Shown one piece after another: positions 1-8,900 of a stretch of DNA of 64,000 nt. Under the pieces are notes generated by a model. That model was given only the letters and a program-made list of their open reading frames with translations, was not told where the DNA came from and searched no databases. This DNA comes from Planococcus citreus (GTDB lineage Bacteria; Bacillota; Bacilli; Bacillales_A; Planococcaceae), in assembly GCF_003664125.1 (NCBI RefSeq), contig NZ_RCCP01000003.1:248001-312000 (forward strand), written 5' to 3'. A program made the position numbers and the translations under genes. The first letter of the stretch is position 1. Every line of letters begins with the position of its first letter.

Positions 1-444
1 GTTGCGATGATGACGACAGTCGTGGACGGCAAGCCCGTGTCGCGGCCGATGCAAACGCAGGAGACCGAATTTGACGGCGATTTATGGTTCGTGACCTTGA
101 AAGATACGGATAAATACGACGAGATTGCATCGAATCCAACCGTTAATTTGGCATATGCCGGAAAATCCTACGTCTCCATCAGCGGGACGGCTGAATTTAT
201 GGAAGACCTGGAGCGCAAGAAGAAATATTGGAACCCGATCTTCGATAAAATGCTGGAGACCAGCTACGATGACCCGAATGTAGTGCTGATCAAAGTAACA
301 CCGGAAACTGCGGAATATTGGGAGTCAGGCAATACGCTGAAAACCGTGAAGAAGTTTGCGCAAAAACTGACGAGCAAAGATTCCGTAGGTGATAATGACG
401 GTGAACTGAACGACACCGTCGATTTTAACAAGCCAAATAAATAA
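1..444 (+). CDS. General stress protein, pyridoxamine-phosphate-oxidase-like fold (5' partial)
   Basis: The reading frame is open to the left edge of the window, and the first codons (VAMMTTV, then VSRPM) match the interior of the general stress protein 26 / PNPOx-like split-barrel family, so the true start lies upstream. Members bind FMN or F420-like cofactors and are induced by general stress in Bacillus (YdaG type); the enzyme reaction is not established. Visible family features are the TTVxDGKPVSRPM strand near the start, the LWFVTLKDTDKYDEI segment and NPTVNLAYA. The C-terminal 40 residues are polar and lysine/aspartate rich. A strong terminator follows 16 bases after the stop. Family assignment is firm; biochemical role is inference. 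Confidence 0.85.
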   Translation, partial: VAMMTTVVDGKPVSRPMQTQETEFDGDLWFVTLKDTDKYDEIASNPTVNLAYAGKSYVSISGTAEFMEDLERKKKYWNPIFDKMLETSYDDPNVVLIKVTPETAEYWESGNTLKTVKKFAQKLTSKDSVGDNDGELNDTVDFNKPNK

Positions 445-459
445 TTGAAATTACAGATT

Positions 460-493
460 AAACAGCATCCGCTTCTAACGGATGCTGTTTTTT
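460..493 (+). terminator. Intrinsic terminator after the stress protein
   Basis: Perfect 11-bp stem (AACAGCATCCG pairing with CGGATGCTGTT) with a 7-base loop, followed by a T run. Confidence 0.93.
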
Positions 494-573
494 ATTGACG
501 AACTATTATGATAAACTTAAAGAAGAAATGGATGATAGTGGAAGATAAGTCGGATTTCCCAAGGAGGGCTTAA

Positions 574-828
574 ATGAAGAAAAGCTTCGAATTCACACAT
601 GAAGGCCGACATATCGTCATTGAAAATCGATGGTTTGAAGGCGAAAAGTTATTCGTGGACGGCCAATTGCAGGATGAAAATCTGGGGCTCAGCTTTGGCG
701 GAGAGTTGAACGGCAAACTGAAAACATCCGAAGGCATAAAAGACTTGAAAGCCACTGTCGGCGGCTTTTTTACGATCGAGTGCAAAGTGTTCGTCGATCA
801 TCAATTGGCTTACTCCAGCAAGGCGTAG
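574..828 (+). CDS. Small conserved-looking hypothetical protein (84 aa)
   Basis: I do not recognise a named function. The start is set by AAGGAGGG seven bases upstream of the ATG. The protein has no signal peptide or membrane segment. It is a mixed-charge, beta-rich-looking polypeptide with repeated glycine turns (LSFGGELNG, TVGGFF) and a C-terminal ECKVFVDHQLAYSS strand; the pattern suggests a small beta-barrel or sandwich. It stands alone between a terminator and the leader region of the FusB-type gene. An antisense open frame over the same DNA has no ribosome site and was not called. Confidence 0.7.
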   Translation: MKKSFEFTHEGRHIVIENRWFEGEKLFVDGQLQDENLGLSFGGELNGKLKTSEGIKDLKATVGGFFTIECKVFVDHQLAYSSKA

Positions 829-886
829 GCAATTCAATAGCTTAATTTGAGATGAGAAAAAATTACAGCGAAAGGGGTGATATCAG

Positions 887-979
887 ATGGCAATCCGTAA
901 TCAATTGTCAGCGTCAGGAACAACTCACGCAAAGCCTGTATGGAATGGCGATCCTTTGTGTGGGGCAAGCAAGAACTGA
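887..979 (+). CDS. 30-residue putative leader peptide upstream of the FusB-type gene
   Basis: A short frame begins with ATG six bases after a strong ribosome site (AAAGGGGTGAT) and ends with TGA 77 bases before the EF-G-binding protein gene. It would encode a 30-residue peptide with no membrane segment; the middle is GTTHAKPVWNGDPLCGASKN. The strong ribosome site, the short length and the downstream hairpin that covers the next ribosome site are the layout of a translational attenuator. FusB-mediated fusidic acid resistance in staphylococci is known to be inducible and has been proposed to use translational attenuation. That this peptide plays that role here is inference; it could instead be an independent small protein. 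Confidence 0.55.
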   Translation: MAIRNQLSASGTTHAKPVWNGDPLCGASKN

Positions 980-1012
980 ATCGCCCATCACGCGTCATTT
1001 CAGCACATGGCT

Positions 1013-1046
1013 TCCTTATTAAATAAAAGAATCTACTTTATAAGGA
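1013..1046 (+). promoter_or_regulatory. Hairpin sequestering the ribosome site of the FusB-type gene
   Basis: TCCTTAT (1013-1019) is exactly complementary to ATAAGGA (1040-1046), and the latter contains most of the AAGGAG ribosome site used by the gene starting at 1057. The stem is 7 bp with a 20-base loop. It lies just past the small upstream frame, so ribosome stalling there could influence it. The pairing is visible; the regulatory role is inferred. Confidence 0.5.
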
Positions 1047-1056
1047 GTGTCTAACA

Positions 1057-1743
1057 ATGACGCAAACAGAACAGAAACGTGCTGAGAACAACATCGTCGG
1101 TGGACGGGTGGAAGCATTCATCCGCAATGACCAGTTTAACTTTATCAAAAACCAGGCGAAAATCCTGGTCAATGGCAAGGCGGCGAGCAACGACCGGGAA
1201 GTAGTGGAGGTGCTGCGGCATTTGGCGCAGGAAAAGGTTTTCGGCTTGTTTCCATTAATTACTGAAGAACAGTCGTCGCTGCTTTCGCCATTGACGGCCA
1301 TAGCAGATCAAGCGCAAGCTGATACTTATTTGGAGCAATTGGAAGCTTATCTTGTGCCCTTTAAACAAGTGTCGCTTGCTGGATTGAAGAAGCTGTTTCC
1401 AAAAGCGAAAAAGCTCAAAGGCCCGAAGCTTGAATCACTGGACTTTACACGCATATCCTATCTGGGGTGGATTGAAAGCTCGAATGTGATGTACTTGGTA
1501 ACGGCACAAGACGGGCAGTTGCAGGGAATCCACGGCAGCTTTACGCGCAGTTCGAAACAAGGCATCTGCTCGATCTGCAACCGCCACAGTGAGGTCGGCA
1601 TGTTCATCGCGAAAACGAAAGGATCCACCCAGGATCAGTTCATCAAGCGCGGCAATTATATTTGCCAAAACAGCGAAACCTGCAATGAACACATCGATAC
1701 CTTGGAGCGTCTGGATGAATTCGTCGGACGGCTGCAAAAATAA
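1057..1743 (+). CDS. FusB/Fbp-type elongation factor G-binding protein with C-terminal zinc finger
   Basis: 228 residues, close to the roughly 213-220 typical of FusB/FusC. The N-terminal half is helical; the C-terminal half holds a Cys4 treble-clef zinc finger, C171-S-I-C174 and C203-x5-C209, the hallmark of this family. FusB-type proteins bind EF-G and speed its release from ribosomes stalled by fusidic acid; chromosomal homologues in Bacillales are often annotated as fibronectin/EF-G-binding protein. The ATG is preceded by AAGGAG with 10-base spacing. The gene is monocistronic with its own terminator and is preceded by a 30-codon frame and a hairpin over its ribosome site, suggesting inducible translation. 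Whether it confers resistance cannot be told from sequence. Confidence 0.88.
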   Translation: MTQTEQKRAENNIVGGRVEAFIRNDQFNFIKNQAKILVNGKAASNDREVVEVLRHLAQEKVFGLFPLITEEQSSLLSPLTAIADQAQADTYLEQLEAYLVPFKQVSLAGLKKLFPKAKKLKGPKLESLDFTRISYLGWIESSNVMYLVTAQDGQLQGIHGSFTRSSKQGICSICNRHSEVGMFIAKTKGSTQDQFIKRGNYICQNSETCNEHIDTLERLDEFVGRLQK

Positions 1744-1750
1744 ATGACCC

Positions 1751-1782
1751 AAAAGCTCTCCAGCAAATGCTGGGGAGCTTTT
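1751..1782 (+). terminator. Intrinsic terminator after the FusB-type gene
   Basis: AAAAGCTCTCCAGC pairs with GCTGGGGAGCTTTT across a 4-base loop. Confidence 0.92.
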
Positions 1783-1937
1783 GTCTTAAAAAAAGTTCTG
1801 ATTCTCAACGGCCGGAGCGGTGTGAAATGGCAGGGATGGGGGTACTTTATCTGTAATCACGAACTCTGCCACTGCTGCCGGCGCACCGTGTTTGGTATAA
1901 GCCAAAACCAATTGTGTTTTTGGAGAGGGTGGGTTCG

Positions 1938-3185
1938 ATGGGACCGGAACAGAATAAAACAGCGTTCAGCCTTGCAGCTTCCTGGTTCATGAAGTGGGTG
2001 CTGAACAATAAAGCGGTCTCTGTGCTGATCATTTTGTTATTGATTCAATTGAACATCCTATTGGTGCCGAGAATCAGCTTCATTTTCGAGCCGCTTGTGG
2101 CCTTGTTCGGCGTCATGGGCTTGCCACTCATCATGGCAGGAGTCCTGTATTATCTGCTCAATCCGTTGATCGACTGGATGGAGTCGAAGAAAATCCATCG
2201 CATCGGGGCGATTTCGATCGTTCTCATTGCAATCATTGGCCTGATTGTCTGGGGCATTGCCACTTTGATCCCGGTTATCCGTGAGCAGACCATCAGCCTG
2301 TTGGATAATTGGCGTGAGTATGTGGACCGTTTCATCGCACAAGTCGACGCGTTCTTCCAGAATGATTTGCTGTCGAGGCTTCAGACGCAATTGACGGGAG
2401 GCGAAGGCGATTTATCGACATCGATTACGGAGCAAGCCGATGAAGTGGTAGGGACGACTGTCAGCGGCATCGGCAATGTCTTCGGCATTGTGTCGACGAC
2501 GGTACTGGCGTTGATCACGACGCCCTTCGTCTTGTTCTATTTGCTGAAAGACGGCCATCATCTGCCGTATCACATCATGAAATTCGTGCCGTCGCGCATG
2601 CGGGAGCAGACTTACCGCTTGCTGCGTGAAATGAATATGCAGATCAGCCAATACATTCGCGGCCAGCTGCTCGTCGCATTCTTTGTCGGTTTGATGTTCT
2701 GGATCGGTTTAAGCATCATCGGCCTCGAATACGCATTGACGCTCGGCATACTGGCAGGCGCGTTAAACCTGATTCCGTTTTTGGGAACGTTTATCGCCGT
2801 CATCCCAATCGCCGTCATCCCAATCGTCGTCATCGCCATCGTGTTGCATTCTCCGTTGATGTTGTTAAAAGTACTGGCTGTCTTCACGATTGAACAAACG
2901 CTGGAAGGGCGTGTGGTGCAACCGCTCGTTCTTGGAAGCAGCTTGAATATCCATCCGGTCACGATCATCGCGGTTCTTTTGACAGCTGGGAGTTTGTTCG
3001 GGCTGCCGGGAGTGATACTGGGCATTCCAGCTTATGCGGTGCTCAAAGTGATCTTGGTTCACTTGTTCACATGGTACCAATCCTATACCGGCATGTATGC
3101 CGATGATTACAATCCAGCACCGAAGCCTTTGGTTTCCGAAAAGAAAAAGAAAAAGCTGCTGAAACGTAAGAAGAAAATCGAGTAG
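1938..3185 (+). CDS. AI-2E/PerM family transporter
   Basis: 415 residues from the ATG at 1938, chosen because GGAGAGGG sits eight bases upstream; a TTG 24 bases earlier in frame has no ribosome site. The protein has the AI-2E exporter-like layout: two to three N-terminal membrane helices, a periplasmic-side helical segment (about 100-165), then a membrane core containing GLEYALTLGILAGALNLIPFLG and a second bundle near ILGIPAYAVLKVILVHLF. The C-terminus is an unusually basic tail with several consecutive lysines (SEKKKKKLLKRKKKIE), probably cytosolic. Members include AI-2 exporters and Na+/H+ antiporters, so the substrate is open. It ends at a bidirectional terminator shared with the convergent rhodanese gene. 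Confidence 0.9.
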   Translation: MGPEQNKTAFSLAASWFMKWVLNNKAVSVLIILLLIQLNILLVPRISFIFEPLVALFGVMGLPLIMAGVLYYLLNPLIDWMESKKIHRIGAISIVLIAIIGLIVWGIATLIPVIREQTISLLDNWREYVDRFIAQVDAFFQNDLLSRLQTQLTGGEGDLSTSITEQADEVVGTTVSGIGNVFGIVSTTVLALITTPFVLFYLLKDGHHLPYHIMKFVPSRMREQTYRLLREMNMQISQYIRGQLLVAFFVGLMFWIGLSIIGLEYALTLGILAGALNLIPFLGTFIAVIPIAVIPIVVIAIVLHSPLMLLKVLAVFTIEQTLEGRVVQPLVLGSSLNIHPVTIIAVLLTAGSLFGLPGVILGIPAYAVLKVILVHLFTWYQSYTGMYADDYNPAPKPLVSEKKKKKLLKRKKKIE

Positions 3186-3217
3186 TTTCCAACGGACGAT
3201 GGATCGGTCGCGCAGGC

Positions 3218-3255
3218 AAAAAAACTCCCAGCCAACGAAGTTAGCGGAGAGTTTT
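3218..3255. terminator. Bidirectional terminator between AI-2E permease and sulfurtransferase
   Basis: Imperfect stem AACTCCCAGCCAAC / GTTAGCGGAGAGTT with a GAA loop, flanked by A runs on one side and T run on the other. Confidence 0.75.
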
Positions 3256-3261
3256 CCTGTA

Positions 3262-4137
3262 TTAACGAGTTTCGCTTTTGATGACCGGGCAAGACGGGTC
3301 GCTTGTCCATTCGTTCATGGAGCCGTCGTATACGGCCACGTTGGGCTGTCCGAGTTTATTCAACATCAAGGCGTTCCACGTTGCCGCGATGCCGCCTCCG
3401 CAATATGTGATGACTTTTTTGCCGGGATCGAGTGCGCCGGTCTGTTCAAAGGCAGCACGCAGTTTTTCATCATCGTACAATGCTTTTGACTGTTCGTCTG
3501 CATGAACGCCGAAAAAGACGTTTTGGCTGCTTGGGATGTGGCTGCTTTCGTATTCTTCCGGCGACAGGCTATCGATGAGAATGGTCTGTTCGTCATCGAT
3601 GGCTTTTCGGACGTCTTCTTTCGTGGCGAGCATATCACTGCGACGCTGCCCTGAGAAGCTGGCTTTTGGATAGAACGTTTGGTCTGTTGATAAGTCGCGG
3701 CCTTCCGCCTGCCATTTCTGCAAACCGCCTTCTAAAATGGCGATTTGGCCGAATCCTTCGTAGCGCAATTGCCACGCGAGTCGCGAAGCCCAGTACGAAG
3801 CGGCAACCGATTCGCCGACGAGTGCGTTTTGATCATAGACGACGGTGCGTGTGCCGTCGCCGATGCCGAGCTCGGTCATTTTGCCGATAAATGCGTCGCG
3901 CGGTGGCACCGTGAATGGCAAATCCGATTCGCTGTCCGTCAACTCCCCGAGCAAATCAGCATACACGGCGCCCGGGATATGGCCTTGTGCAAAGGACTCT
4001 TTGCCGGATTCGACTTCCGGCGGCCCGCCGGCTTCCGGAAATTTCATGAATACCGTGGCATCCACAATCCGTAAATCAGGATCATCCAAATGCTCGGCTA
4101 GCCAATCGGTTGTCACGATTAATGGAATATCATTCAT
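3262..4137 (-). CDS. Thiosulfate/3-mercaptopyruvate sulfurtransferase, two rhodanese domains
   Basis: 291 residues with the tandem-rhodanese architecture: an inactive N-terminal domain (about 1-140, with the HIPGAVYADL motif) and a catalytic C-terminal domain (about 160-285). The active-site loop is CGGGIAAT near residue 235, where the cysteine carries the persulfide; the loop differs from CRKGVTA of bovine rhodanese and CGSGVTA of mercaptopyruvate enzymes, so donor preference is uncertain. The enzyme moves a sulfane sulfur to cyanide or another thiol acceptor in the cytosol. Preceded by GAAGGAGGAG and apparently monocistronic. Confidence 0.92.
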   Translation of the reverse strand: MNDIPLIVTTDWLAEHLDDPDLRIVDATVFMKFPEAGGPPEVESGKESFAQGHIPGAVYADLLGELTDSESDLPFTVPPRDAFIGKMTELGIGDGTRTVVYDQNALVGESVAASYWASRLAWQLRYEGFGQIAILEGGLQKWQAEGRDLSTDQTFYPKASFSGQRRSDMLATKEDVRKAIDDEQTILIDSLSPEEYESSHIPSSQNVFFGVHADEQSKALYDDEKLRAAFEQTGALDPGKKVITYCGGGIAATWNALMLNKLGQPNVAVYDGSMNEWTSDPSCPVIKSETR

Positions 4138-4279
4138 CTAAGAACTCCTCCTTCGTGTAGTTGTCTTTACTGTACGCCTTGTATGAGAACTCCGTCAAAA
4201 ATTAGGTTTCTAACAAAACGGATAGTATGACGACCAGCTCCATTTGCTAGTCCGCTATTTTTCAAAAGGGGAGATGTCC

Positions 4280-4834
4280 ATGATCTATGCAGCGCTGTTT
4301 CGCGGAATCAATGTCGGCGGCAACAATAAAATCAATATGAAAGAACTGAAAGAAGCGTTCGAACAAGCAGGCATGTCGTCGGTCAAAACGTATATTAATT
4401 CAGGGAATATCGTCTTCGAAGACGCCCGCAATAAAGAGCAAGTGACGTTTGTGTCTGAACAGGCGATTTTTGAACATTTCGGACTGCGCATCAAGGTGCT
4501 CGTTTATTCATTCGACGAATACAGCCGTATTGCACAAGCGGTCCCGCCGAAATGGGCCAACGATGAACGCTTGAAAAGCGATGTATTGTTTTTATGGCAA
4601 CAAGTCGATGATGAAGGCGGGCTGGAGCAATTGCCCTTGAAGCAAGAAATCGACCGTGTACAATATGTGCCCGGAGCAATTCTTTGGTCGGTTGATCGAA
4701 GGGATGTAACCAAAAGTGGAATGGCAAAAATCGTCGGGACCAAGCTGTATAAACTGGTCACCGTCCGCAACGTCAATACTGTCCGAAAGATTTACAATTT
4801 AATGAAGGAACTGGAAGAAAAGTCACCGAAATAA
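4280..4834 (+). CDS. DUF1697 family protein
   Basis: 184 residues from the ATG at 4280; AAAGGGGAGA lies seven bases upstream. The first residues MIYAALFRGINVGGNNKINMKEL and the YINSGNIVF strand are diagnostic of DUF1697, a two-domain alpha/beta family of unknown biochemical function widespread in bacteria. The C-terminal half carries the TKSGMAKIVGTKLYKLVTVRNVNTVRKI block typical of the family. An in-frame ATG two codons upstream is possible but too close to the ribosome site. It is followed after 68 bases by an SDR gene in the same direction. Confidence 0.9.
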   Translation: MIYAALFRGINVGGNNKINMKELKEAFEQAGMSSVKTYINSGNIVFEDARNKEQVTFVSEQAIFEHFGLRIKVLVYSFDEYSRIAQAVPPKWANDERLKSDVLFLWQQVDDEGGLEQLPLKQEIDRVQYVPGAILWSVDRRDVTKSGMAKIVGTKLYKLVTVRNVNTVRKIYNLMKELEEKSPK

Positions 4835-4902
4835 CTTATTAATTGATGGATAATTCTGATAAGATGAATATGATACAAAATTTGGAATTGGAGGCGATCA
4901 GG

Positions 4903-5643
4903 ATGGATTTGGCAGGCAAAGTGGCAGTGGTGACAGGCGGGGCTTCCGGCATCGGGCTCGCGGCGGCAAAAGCATATTTAGCGAAAGGCGCAAAAGTAGT
5001 CGTTGCCGATTTTAATGAAGAAGGCGGCAAACAGGCGGCAGAGAGCTTGAAGAACGATGGCGACATCCTGTTCATTAAAGTGGATGTAGCAAGCGAGGAT
5101 TCGGTAAAGGAGATGATCGATTTCGCGATCGAACAATTCGGCACAATTGATCTTCTCGTAAGCAACGCAGGCATCGGCGCGTTGACGGAGACACACGAGC
5201 TGAGCTATGAGGATTACCATAAAGTTATCGCAGTCAACCAGGACAGCATCTTCTTTGGCGCGAAGCACGCAATCCGTCATATGATGAACAATGGAGGCGG
5301 CGCCATCATCAATACTTCATCGATTCTGGGAAGTGTCGGCGAAGGAGCAGCATTTGCCTATAACGCATCAAAAGGCGCGGTTAACCTCATGACGAAATCC
5401 CTGGCGCTCCAATATGCCAAGCACAATATCCGCGTCAACGCTGTCGCTCCGGGCTATGTCGAATCCGGCATGGTTAGCCGTGAAGCGCTCGGCGAAGAAT
5501 TCTACGGACAGCTGGTCAGCAAGCATCCAATCGGCCGTCTCGGAAACGCGGATGAAATCGCCCACGCGATTATTTTCCTTAGTGAAAATGACTTCACCAC
5601 CGGCACCACCATCCTGGTTGATGGGGGCTATACCGCGCAATAA
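4903..5643 (+). CDS. Short-chain dehydrogenase/reductase (classical SDR)
   Basis: 246 residues. The start is the ATG at 4903 behind GGAGGCGAT. A Rossmann fold is shown by TGGASGIG near residue 14, an acidic residue after the second strand (VVADFNEEGG) consistent with NAD(H) preference, NAG at about 90, catalytic Ser in SSILGS and YNASK containing the Tyr and Lys. The C-terminus GxTGTTILVDGGYTAQ is typical of 3-oxoacyl reductase or sugar/alcohol dehydrogenase SDRs. The substrate cannot be assigned. It is followed by its own terminator. Confidence 0.9.
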   Translation: MDLAGKVAVVTGGASGIGLAAAKAYLAKGAKVVVADFNEEGGKQAAESLKNDGDILFIKVDVASEDSVKEMIDFAIEQFGTIDLLVSNAGIGALTETHELSYEDYHKVIAVNQDSIFFGAKHAIRHMMNNGGGAIINTSSILGSVGEGAAFAYNASKGAVNLMTKSLALQYAKHNIRVNAVAPGYVESGMVSREALGEEFYGQLVSKHPIGRLGNADEIAHAIIFLSENDFTTGTTILVDGGYTAQ

Positions 5644-5669
5644 CCGTGAATGCAGTAGCAGTATTCGAA

Positions 5670-5716
5670 AACACCTGTGCTTTGGATGGTTCGTCCAAGA
5701 CATAGGTGTTTTTTTG
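5670..5716 (+). terminator. Intrinsic terminator after the SDR
   Basis: ACACCTGTGCTTTGGA pairs imperfectly with TCCAAGACATAGGTGT around a GTTCG loop, followed by seven T. Confidence 0.85.
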
Positions 5717-5924
5717 ATTTCCTCGGTGACGTGGAAGTTTTATCAGCGCTTGGCGAGTGGAAACTAGGTGAGGCAAAAGAAGGGTTTCCGGTAAAATACA
5801 TAAGTTCAGAAAACATAAAGGCCCTGCAGGTGATATGATTAGAAGATACGATCGACAGCGAAAACCCGAAGAAACCAGCCGGGCTATTCGGCTTTTTCAG
5901 TTTGGCGGAACAGGTGATGACACA

Positions 5925-8900
5925 ATGGCAACGCAGACAAAAACATACCAGACGTCTATACGTCTAACTAAAACCGCATCGGAAAAGATGAGAGGGTTCG
6001 GCATCAGCGAACGCTCATTTTTTATGGCGGACAAACCGTTTCAAGTATTTCTTGAACGCTATCCGTCGACCGCGGATGGCTCTCTTTCGGTTGCGCTACT
6101 GTTCAGTGCAGAACAGACAGGGCGGCTGACGAACCAAGCGTCAGGGCAACTCGCTGTGCTTCACTGCGTGTTCGCCAACCATCAATTATTGGTGACCAAC
6201 GTGACGCTCAGAAAAGCCTATCAGGCGCTCGGCACCAATTGGCAGCGCGAGGAATCAATCCAATTCAATAACTCGCGCGAGCCGGTGCCGGTGGCGTTCA
6301 TGAATTTGATCAACCGGATGACGCCAGCGAAAGAGCGTTCGGATTACGTGAAAAAGCGCATCTCGAGCTGGGAAGGTTATTTGAAAATCCAGGAACAGGG
6401 CATGGATATTCCCGATATCAAGACAGGTTATTCGAATTTAGCGTTCAGCCACGACTTCAGCCGCATCACCTTGACGGGCTGCCGCATGGACGACAAAGAA
6501 TGGAAAAACCTGCGCAATTTGAGCGTCCGTTTGACCGGCATCGACGGCGATGTCGGCAGTGTCCTCAAGACGAAAAACCGCGCGATCGAAATCGAATTGA
6601 ACCCATACATCATCAAGCAACTGCGCGAAAAAGCGCATGCTCTTCATAAGAAGGAAGTCGTGTTCAGCAATTTCGCGGCACTCAGCCAAATCCGGAGATT
6701 GCGCCAGGGCTTCACCAATCTCGAGAAAGGCCTCGCGGTCAATCCCCAGCTCGATCGCCTATTATTTGAGGAGCGGCCGAATGTGGCGCCGCTAAAAGAA
6801 ATGCCAAAGCTTGAGTTCCACAACCGCTTGAATGAATTCCAGCAGAAAGCGGTGACAGGGGCGATGTCAGCGGAAGATTTGTATGTCATTCAAGGGCCTC
6901 CCGGAACCGGCAAGACGACGGTCATTTCGGAAATCTGCCTGCAAAATGCGAAAAAAGGCTTGCGCACGCTCGTTGCTTCCCAGTCGAATCTGGCAGTCGA
7001 TAATGCGCTCGGGCGTTTGCTTGCCCATAAAGACATTCGCATCTTGCGCGTCGGGCGCACCGAAAGCATCGAAGAAGACGGACAGAAATTCATCGAAGAA
7101 AATGTCGGCCAGTATTGGAAAGACCACACCTTAAAAGAAATCACGGCGCAGTTCGAGGCGCGTGAAATTCGCGAACAAGAAGTCGCCCACAAGCTTAAAG
7201 AAACGCAACAAGCCTACGCGGAATTGCAGCCGGTTTTTGAAAAATGGAAGCAAGCCGTGGAAGATAAAAAGACAGCCCAAGCGAAACAACGCGAATTGCA
7301 GTCATCCATCGAACCGTTGCAAAACAAAACCCGGGCATTCGAGCTCGAACAGCGGCAAGCAAAAAGCCGCAAGCAAAGTATTCAAGAGAAAATGGACGCT
7401 CTGCAAACGGCAATCGATAAAGCGCAAAGTTTGATCGATAGCGGGCATGGGCCCGAATGGTTTGAAAAACAACAGCAGCAAACAACTGAAACGATCGAGC
7501 AACTCGAACGCGTACGTGAGTCCACTCAGCTTAATGAAAAGTTGTCAGCACTCCGCCGCGAGATGGCATTGATTGAAGAAAAACGCGATGAAGTGATGGC
7601 GAAAGCTAAGGAAAAGCAAGCCGTGCTCGAAACAGTCGAGAGCATGAAGAAAATCGACAGCTTGCTTGATGTGATGAATGAACAACAGATCGAAGAAGTG
7701 CCGGCAATCACTTTCTCACTCAGCAAACTCGATATGATCCGCGACAAGATGGCCGAGCGTAAAAAACTCGAAGCCTATAATACCAGTGTCACTTCAGCGA
7801 TCGGCTATGTCGAGAAATTGCTCGGAGGTTCTGGCATCGATGCGGCGCAAGTGAAAGAACGCGCCTTGTTGCAAGCGGAATCATTCACCTCGGCCAATAT
7901 CGATGAGTTTCTTGAAAAGCTGCGCGGTGTGCTGAAAAATTCGCAGCACATCGATTCGAGCGTGCTCACGAAAGCACTGAGCGGCTTATACAAACGGCAG
8001 AACGATGTTTGGCGGAGAGGCGCGATGCTAAAAGCCGCCGATGTTTATATAGAAGAGTCGCAACGTGCATTTGGCCAATTGAAAAAAGCGCTGTACATCG
8101 AACTCGAAAAGCAAAGGCAGCGCTACCTGGACTTGGACGAACGGGGGCTTGAGCAGTTCGAACGGCAGCGTGAAGAACTTTCGCGCATCGAACAACGAGT
8201 GGCCAGTTTGTTTGTCTCGATTGAAGTACCGGAAGATATCGGACAGGCGATTGCCGATCACGAAATGCAATTGACGCAGCTACGGAAAGACCAAAGTGAT
8301 TCGGTTCAAGCGGCAGCAGATTTGGAGCAGCAGCAAGCCCGTTTGCTCGATGAACAAACAGCATTTGAGAAAGCCGAACAGCGAATCGTGGAGATTGTAG
8401 CGCAACTTGCCGAAGCGGTGCGGCGTCAAACAGAGAAAGAGCAGGAACTTCAAGCTTTGGAAACCATTCTTTCAACGGATCCAGAAGCAGCGTACGAAGA
8501 AACCGCGAAACAACTCGCCAGTTTGTCATTCGATGTGGAATCGCTCAAGCAAGAGCAGAAAAACTTCCCTTTATTGCAATCGGTGCAGAAGCAATGGATT
8601 GGGCTGCTCGAGTCGGCGAACGAGCACGATTTGGATGAAATCCGCAAACTGTATATCAAACACGCCAATGTCATCGGAACGACTTGCGTGGCATCAGCGC
8701 GCAAGGATTTCCAGGACAATTATCCGGTATTCGATGTTGTTATCGTCGACGAAGTGTCGAAAGCGACGCCTCCTGAACTATTATTGCCGATGCTCAAAGG
8801 CAAGAAAGTCATTTTGGTCGGGGATCATCACCAATTGCCGCCATTGCTCGGCAACGATACATTGGAAGAGACCTTAGAAGAAATGATTAAAGAGGGCAGC

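Noticed and set aside
5876-5898. Small hairpin with T run just before the helicase start
   Set aside because: Only a 5-bp stem (AGCCG/CGGCT); too weak to call as terminator or attenuator.
7966-8529. Long antisense frame inside the helicase gene
   Set aside because: No ribosome site, no family resemblance, and it mirrors the high-GC third positions of the helicase coiled-coil region.
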